Below, in pieces: positions 59,686 to 64,000 of a DNA stretch of 64,000 nt. The translations under genes and the position numbers were made by a program. The notes under the pieces are model-generated. The model saw only the letters and a list, made by a program, of their open reading frames with translations, was not told where the DNA came from and ran no database searches. The DNA is from Halalkalibacter alkaliphilus. GTDB lineage: Bacteria; Bacillota; Bacilli; Bacillales; Bacillaceae_D. The first letter of the stretch is position 1, and each line of letters starts with the position of its first letter. The stretch is taken from assembly GCF_023555415.1 (NCBI RefSeq), contig NZ_JAKRYL010000016.1, forward strand, positions 1 through 64,000, written 5' to 3'.

Positions 59686-60240
59686 TCATTGACATTGAAC
59701 CTCACTATGCAACATAGTTGTTACGAATCGGTCGACTGATTTTATCAAGCGCGTTTTAGTTACGCTAGCAATCTCCGTTTCACCTTCTTCATTTAGAGAA
59801 ACCTGTACATTCTGAACGAATACACCCTTTTCAATATGTGTTGCCCCTAATACAGAAAGAATTGGTTTAAGAGAATATTCTAACATTAATAGATGTGATC
59901 GGGTCCCCCCTATAGCAAGAGGAAGGATTCCCTTATCCTTCAACCCGTTTTCCGGTAATAAGTCAAGAAAAGTCTTTAATACACCACTAAAGGATGCCTT
60001 ATAAATAGGCGTACCTATAACAATAGCTTCGGCTTCTTCAATAAGCATATTCGCTTCTTTTATTGCGGGAGCATCCCATTTCGCATGTAATAGTTCCTCG
60101 GAGGGTAACTCGCATACTTGTACGACAGACACCTCCATTTCAGCTTTTTCTAGTAACTGCTTCGTATACTTTAACAAACTATTCAATCTCGAAAACGAGG
60201 TTGGACTTCCAGAAATAATAACGATTTTATTCACTTTCAT
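59686..60240 (-). CDS. NAD(P)H-dependent FMN reductase (SsuE-like)
   Basis: A 184-residue flavodoxin-fold reductase: KIVIISGSPTSFSRLNSLLKYT at the FMN phosphate loop, IVIGTPIYKASFSGVLKTFLDLLP (the SsuE-type Tyr-bearing segment) and LAIGGTRSHLLMLEYSLKPIL. It supplies reduced FMN to flavin monooxygenases. Start MKVNKIV (60240) follows GAAGGGGAG; the longer frame lacks a site. It lies 141 bp upstream of the DmmA-like gene on the same strand and diverges from the cupin gene. Confidence 0.92.
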   Translation of the reverse strand: MKVNKIVIISGSPTSFSRLNSLLKYTKQLLEKAEMEVSVVQVCELPSEELLHAKWDAPAIKEANMLIEEAEAIVIGTPIYKASFSGVLKTFLDLLPENGLKDKGILPLAIGGTRSHLLMLEYSLKPILSVLGATHIEKGVFVQNVQVSLNEEGETEIASVTKTRLIKSVDRFVTTMLHSEVQCQ

Positions 60241-60517
60241 CTCTCCCCTTCTATTTGCTAGATTTAGCATGACAAAATGGAAATCCATTGCCCATTTCAT
60301 TTTCACAGCATTTGAGAAAGATGTATTAATATTAGACATATTTTCTACGTACTTTTATTTGATTTAGATCTTCTATCAAATAAATTTTTTACTAGAATGA
60401 GATAAATCCTCACAGAAAAACACTGCCTTATCCCAATATTTGTTATTTCTTAATTTATTAATGTTTTTATTCATGCAAAAATAAAGGTGTAACAAAATAA
60501 TCTATGAGGTGATGTAC

Positions 60518-60931
60518 ATGAGTGAACAAACTTTTGCAAAAGTGGATTACACCTATTTAAGCCAAGAACCAGGAATTCAATTGATTAAAGCTGGGACGTA
60601 CGCCCAAAAAGAATTAAATGAAGTATTAGGGATTCCCGGATTAAAAAGTCAAATCATTGATGTGCCAATTTGCTCAAAGGAAAACGCCCTTTCTATGGGT
60701 TACTTTTCTATGCAACCTTCTGAGGACTTTCTCTTTACCTATACATACCTTGAGGTTAAGGTAGTCCTAAACGGTCAAATCATTGTATCAGATGATAAGG
60801 GAGTCAAATATGTTGCGGAAGCAGGAGATGTCTTAATTTTCACACCAGATACGGATGTGACGTTCCATAAAGAGAGCAATGGAAATGCAATTTATACTGG
60901 CCACCGTCTGCCAGAGCCAGATTTCATGTGA
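60518..60931 (+). CDS. Cupin protein, EutQ-like
   Basis: A 137-residue single-domain cupin: YTYLEVKVVLNGQIIVSDDKGVKYVAEAGDVLIFTPDTDVTFHKESNG is the double-stranded beta-helix core, like the EutQ (ethanolamine utilisation) family. It has few His residues in the core, so metal binding is doubtful. ATG 60518 follows GAGGTGATG. It is divergent from the FMN reductase. A role with amine metabolism is suggested only by family and neighbours. Confidence 0.75.
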   Translation: MSEQTFAKVDYTYLSQEPGIQLIKAGTYAQKELNEVLGIPGLKSQIIDVPICSKENALSMGYFSMQPSEDFLFTYTYLEVKVVLNGQIIVSDDKGVKYVAEAGDVLIFTPDTDVTFHKESNGNAIYTGHRLPEPDFM

Positions 60932-60977
60932 TGTTTTAAGGTAACCATAATGATTTAGTGACTCCGCTTAATGTATT

Positions 60978-61028
60978 CGAGGTTGTCCAAAAGGCCATAC
61001 CTTTATGGACAACCTCGATGTTTTTTTT
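60978..61028 (+). terminator. Terminator of the cupin gene
   Basis: CGAGGTTGTCCA and TGGACAACCTCG pair perfectly over 12 bp, followed by ATGTTTTTTTT. Confidence 0.9.
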
Positions 61029-61035
61029 AGAATAA

Positions 61036-61068
61036 CCCAAAAAGATCTTTCAAGTTTGAAAGATCTTT
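61036..61068 (-). terminator. Terminator of the FAD synthetase-like gene
   Basis: AAAGATCTTTCAA and TTGAAAGATCTTT pair perfectly, followed by TTTTTGG on the minus strand. Confidence 0.7.
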
Positions 61069-61088
61069 TCTTTTTCAGGCAAGCCATT

Positions 61089-61934
61089 TTATTCGTTGCT
61101 CACTGAGAGTAACTCTTTTCGACTAAGGAATTGAATAGTAATGCTTGTAGGCAAGACTACATAATTTTTCATAAACAACCAAACGGTTCCGTGACTCCGG
61201 TTATGATTCGGAACGATCATAGTTCCAGATATGTTCGTTTCGTTCAAGTTTACACTTACTTTATATGTGCCCGGCAAAGGCAGAAATACATCTTGATCCA
61301 TATTTACATTGAGCTTTAGTTTATTTTGTTTTTTCTGGTAGGCAGATATATTAGCTACGACCTTATAGTACTCACCTAAAAAAGATGGAATACAATTGAC
61401 CTCACCTTTCATCAATAATTGTCGAATGTATGTTGAGCTTATTTTATGATTATTTTCTTCCATTTTATTTACTGTTGTAATTTCAAACTCTCCTTTGCTA
61501 TCAAGAACAAGTTGTTGCATATCCCCTTTTCCCCGATATCCATAGGAAAAATCAAACCCGGCTACCGCATGTTTACAGTTTGTTCCTTTTACGTAATCAT
61601 CGACGAAGTCAGAATGAGATAATCTCGCAAACTCCTTATCAAAATGAATTATATATAATTTTGATACGCCAATGTGCTCGAATATTTGTTGTTTCTTAGG
61701 CATAGGCGTCAAATATTTCGTAATGACGTTAGAAGATTGAATAACTGTGCTAGGATGCGGATAAAAAGTCATAACGGCAAATTCTAATCCTGCCTTTACG
61801 GCAAGATGTTTCGTCGTTTCTAGGATTTTTTGATGCCCTATATGCACTCCATCAAAGAAACCTAGTGCTAATGCACAACCCTTTCCTTCGGTAAAAGCTG
61901 GTTTGTCTGGATATTTGATATGTACAATTTCCAA
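61089..61934 (-). CDS. FAD synthetase-like protein lacking a normal riboflavin-kinase motif
   Basis: A 281-residue RibF-like protein. The N-terminal FMN adenylyltransferase domain is intact: ALGFFDGVHIGHQKIL, VMTFYPHPSTVI, AGFDFSYGYRGKGD and KISSTYIRQLL. The C-terminal ~90 residues correspond in position to the riboflavin kinase domain but lack its PTAN(I) motif and glycine-rich loop. It may therefore only make FAD from FMN. Starts at TTG 61934 with GAGAGGTG before it; a longer frame runs upstream. Next to a flavin-dependent dehydrogenase-fold gene. Confidence 0.85.
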   Translation of the reverse strand: MEIVHIKYPDKPAFTEGKGCALALGFFDGVHIGHQKILETTKHLAVKAGLEFAVMTFYPHPSTVIQSSNVITKYLTPMPKKQQIFEHIGVSKLYIIHFDKEFARLSHSDFVDDYVKGTNCKHAVAGFDFSYGYRGKGDMQQLVLDSKGEFEITTVNKMEENNHKISSTYIRQLLMKGEVNCIPSFLGEYYKVVANISAYQKKQNKLKLNVNMDQDVFLPLPGTYKVSVNLNETNISGTMIVPNHNRSHGTVWLFMKNYVVLPTSITIQFLSRKELLSVSNE

Positions 61935-62053
61935 GACAACAACACCTCTCTTTTTTTTCAAAAAATAGAGAATAAATGCCGCTAGGAGTTTCCTTATTAA
62001 ACTCCTAACGAACCATTTACCTCCTTGCGAGAAGCCCATTTTAGTAATTGAAA

Positions 62054-63271
62054 TTATTCAAACCATGGAACTTCAATCAATGTACGTCCGATCCATTCTC
62101 TTAATATCTCATTCGTTGGCCCCATTAACGCACCAGCCCGACCATCTCGCAAATACTTCTCCACTTGACCTGTTAAATAGCCTCTTCCACCAGAAACTTG
62201 CAATGCTTGGTTCGTAACTTGAATGACCATATCAGCCGAATGAGTTTTTAATTCCCATAATGGGTAAAGACAATCTGATAGATCCTTTCCATTTGCTTTA
62301 CAGTTGTCTAACGCTTCAGCCACTCGAATTAACATGTTTCTTGCACTATCTATCGAGATCTGAGCTTTTGCTAATTCGTGGCGAATAACTTGATAGCCAG
62401 TAACCGAAGAACCTGTGTCTGCATGTACTTTCTTTTTCGCACCGTCAATCGCTGCATTTAACGCGCCTTGTGCAACACCGATCCAACAAGCCGATGTCCC
62501 TAGTAAAAACAATGGATCTACGACGTTATCATTATAGTAATTCATTCCCCCCTCATCCCCAACTAGGTTCTCGCTAGGGACAAATACATTCTCAAATTTC
62601 ATCGGACCGCTAGAATTTCCTCGTAGTCCCATGGCCGAAAACGGATAATGTGTTACTCCTTCTGTTCCATTTTCAACAAGTAAAAACATTAGTTTATCTT
62701 CTTTCGTACTCTCTGGATAATTAGTACATACAATATACCAATCTGCTTCACCTGCACTTGTTACAAACGATTTATCTGCATTTAGAAGATAGCCATTTCC
62801 ATAACGCGGTGCACTACTCACTAAATTCCAAAAATGCCCCCCTGTAGCTGGTTCACTAAATGCAAGCCCCCCCACATCTCCTCTTAACACGCCAGGGACC
62901 AATCGATTTTTCTGTTCTTCACTTCCTGCAGAAAAAAGCACATGAACTGCAGCTGTATGCATCACCCAGCACATCGTTGATGATGCACAATATTGGGCAA
63001 AACTTTCTGCCAAAACGGCAAATCCTTTAAAGCCTCTTTCTAGTCCTCCATATTCGATAGGTAACGTAACAGCACCAAATCCGGCTTCTGCCATTGCTTT
63101 AAGACTCTCACGTGGATAGATGCTGTTTTGGTCTGAATTCGAGGAGCCTGCTAGCAAGACTGATTTTCCTAATTCGTGAGCTTGTTCTTTTAATTCTTGA
63201 AATCCATCTGGACAAGTCCACCAGCTCGGGATCTTCATAATTCCTTCATCGACGACTAATTGATTGGACAT
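62054..63271 (-). CDS. Acyl-CoA-dehydrogenase-fold flavoprotein lacking the usual catalytic Glu
   Basis: A ~405-residue flavoprotein. N-terminal domain, middle FAD-contact segments GLAFSEPATGGHFWNLVS and KSFVTSAGEADWYIV, and a C-terminal helical domain GGRGYLTGQVEKYLRDGRAG are as in acyl-CoA dehydrogenases. At the place where the YEGTxEI motif gives the catalytic Glu, this protein has MGPTNEI, so a Gly sits there. It may use another base or be a flavin monooxygenase of the same fold, such as the DszC-like group. Start MSNQ (63271) follows GGAG. Adjacent to an unknown gene and to the FAD synthetase. Confidence 0.83.
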   Translation of the reverse strand: MSNQLVVDEGIMKIPSWWTCPDGFQELKEQAHELGKSVLLAGSSNSDQNSIYPRESLKAMAEAGFGAVTLPIEYGGLERGFKGFAVLAESFAQYCASSTMCWVMHTAAVHVLFSAGSEEQKNRLVPGVLRGDVGGLAFSEPATGGHFWNLVSSAPRYGNGYLLNADKSFVTSAGEADWYIVCTNYPESTKEDKLMFLLVENGTEGVTHYPFSAMGLRGNSSGPMKFENVFVPSENLVGDEGGMNYYNDNVVDPLFLLGTSACWIGVAQGALNAAIDGAKKKVHADTGSSVTGYQVIRHELAKAQISIDSARNMLIRVAEALDNCKANGKDLSDCLYPLWELKTHSADMVIQVTNQALQVSGGRGYLTGQVEKYLRDGRAGALMGPTNEILREWIGRTLIEVPWFE

Positions 63272-63297
63272 ATTCTCCACTTCCTTTATATAATTTT

Positions 63298-64000
63298 TTA
63301 ACTTAAAGAGATATATTGTTTTGTCAATGCACTTACTTTCGTAGAAGGGGTTAACATATGAATAGCTTCTTGAAAGGTGGTTGTACGATAAGTCTCTTTT
63401 ACAGCTCCACCTTCCTTTAATTGTTGCCTTTTTTGTAGTAACTCATCTTTTATGTCTAAAGATACATCTGATTCTATTAACGACTTAAGTACATATTTCT
63501 CTGCCATCTCACAGCTAGTAATGTTAATGTTGGCACCTTTCACTCTGCCTGAACTGGAATAGACATAGGCTGAGATGATTCTATTTTTTGCGCTAGTCAT
63601 CGTTTCAGGTAAAAAAACAGGATTCACACAAAGGGGCATCTCTTCGACTAGCAATCGAGTAATTCCTCTGTCATTCACCGCTTGGAGAATTTGTTCAGGT
63701 TCGTCTTCTACAACAACCTCTTTATGAGGCGGCCAAATGTCTAACCAATAGTGGTTCATTTGTTTTTGTCCTACATGAAAAACAAACATGTCAGGATAGA
63801 TTCTTATTTGTCCTACCCCATTTTCTAGCTGTGGTCGAAAAAAATCATAAAACCGAGTGATCGTCGATAAAAGAAAAGCACTAGCTCCGATGGCTCCACC
63901 AGGCTGTCGAACAATGATTCCAATTCTATCAAATTGATTAAAATGTGGAACAATATCCTCCAATTGGGCTACTTGATGTTTTAGTTTAATTTTGAAATCA
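63298..64000 (-). CDS. Unknown protein, C-terminal part (runs off right edge)
   Basis: At least 234 codons are open to the right edge: the frame continues past the TTG at 63963 (upstream residues DFKIKLKHQVAQ), so the true start is outside the window. I do not recognise the family. Visible: hydrophobic start QFDRIGIIVRQPGGAIGASAFLLSTITRFYDFF, a PxxHKEVVVEDE-type acidic stretch, and KGANINITSCEMAEKYVLKSLIE. It is immediately upstream (18 bp gap plus) of the acyl-CoA-dehydrogenase-fold gene and likely co-transcribed with it; no transmembrane or signal features. Confidence 0.6.
   Translation of the reverse strand, partial: DFKIKLKHQVAQLEDIVPHFNQFDRIGIIVRQPGGAIGASAFLLSTITRFYDFFRPQLENGVGQIRIYPDMFVFHVGQKQMNHYWLDIWPPHKEVVVEDEPEQILQAVNDRGITRLLVEEMPLCVNPVFLPETMTSAKNRIISAYVYSSSGRVKGANINITSCEMAEKYVLKSLIESDVSLDIKDELLQKRQQLKEGGAVKETYRTTTFQEAIHMLTPSTKVSALTKQYISLS

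Overview
This 64-kb window is low-GC Gram-positive DNA from a Bacillaceae-type bacterium. The sequence signs are strong AGGAGG ribosome sites with some GTG/TTG starts, CcpA-type cre sites, LicT-type antiterminator sites, an AraR-controlled arabinose regulon, PerR-like boxes before katG, an Sda-like sporulation checkpoint protein, and YesL/YesM/YesN-like proteins. An alkaliphilic or soil Bacillus relative is plausible, but genus is not determinable here. There is no rRNA, tRNA, CRISPR array, transposase or phage gene. It reads as a catabolic accessory region: transport, ring cleavage and sugar modules, each with its own regulator.

Layout. (1) 1-14.7 kb, almost all minus strand: a sulfated-compound/sugar module. 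It holds a YesN/YesM two-component pair with a lipoprotein binding protein, a TRAP transporter (DctP-DctQ-DctM) under a perfect cre site, a cytoplasmic Cys-type sulfatase with its own formylglycine-generating enzyme, YesL, an Sda-like protein, a sugar isomerase/epimerase and a Gfo/Idh/MocA dehydrogenase. A decayed second sulfatase lies upstream. (2) 14.8-26.8 kb: an aromatic or N-heterocycle degradation cluster. Two minus-strand operons each carry a near-identical extradiol dioxygenase and each has a sigma-54 promoter. Two adjacent plus-strand paralogous sigma-54 activators face them. (3) 27.5-33.5 kb: a sugar or inositol-like module (MFS sugar porter, orphan ribose-type binding lipoprotein, isomerase/epimerase, dehydrogenase, AraC regulator). 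(4) 33.8-36.7 kb: an amidohydrolase, Rieske ferredoxin and aldehyde dehydrogenase operon. (5) 37-38.8 kb: a DbpA/YxiN-type RNA helicase with a DETD motif and a cold-shock protein. (6) 39-48 kb: a beta-glucoside regulon (licT, bglP, three 6-phospho-beta-glucosidases, a Cof phosphatase) with three antiterminator/terminator switches. (7) 48-53.7 kb: araB, araD-araA and araR with paired AraR boxes. (8) 54.3-56.5 kb: katG. (9) 57-64 kb: a flavin/heme N-demethylation module (VanB-type reductase, DUF3445 heme N-demethylase, DmmA-like subunit, FMN reductase, EutQ-like cupin, stand-alone FAD synthetase, an acyl-CoA-dehydrogenase-fold protein lacking the usual catalytic Glu, and an unknown gene running off the right edge).

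How the parts work together. The TRAP carrier could import a small sulfated acid, which the FGE-activated sulfatase would desulfate inside the cell; dehydrogenase and isomerase would then take the sugar part onward. In the aromatic cluster a flavin hydroxylase makes a catechol-like diol, the dioxygenases open the ring, and an alpha/beta C-C hydrolase, an FAH-family enzyme and a cyclase-family hydrolase process the product. Sigma-54 activators, CcpA sites and LicT/AraR switches would keep these routes off when better carbon is present. Start codons were chosen by ribosome-site position, so several genes begin inside the longest open frame. All functional calls come from motif recognition by eye; no database search was possible.
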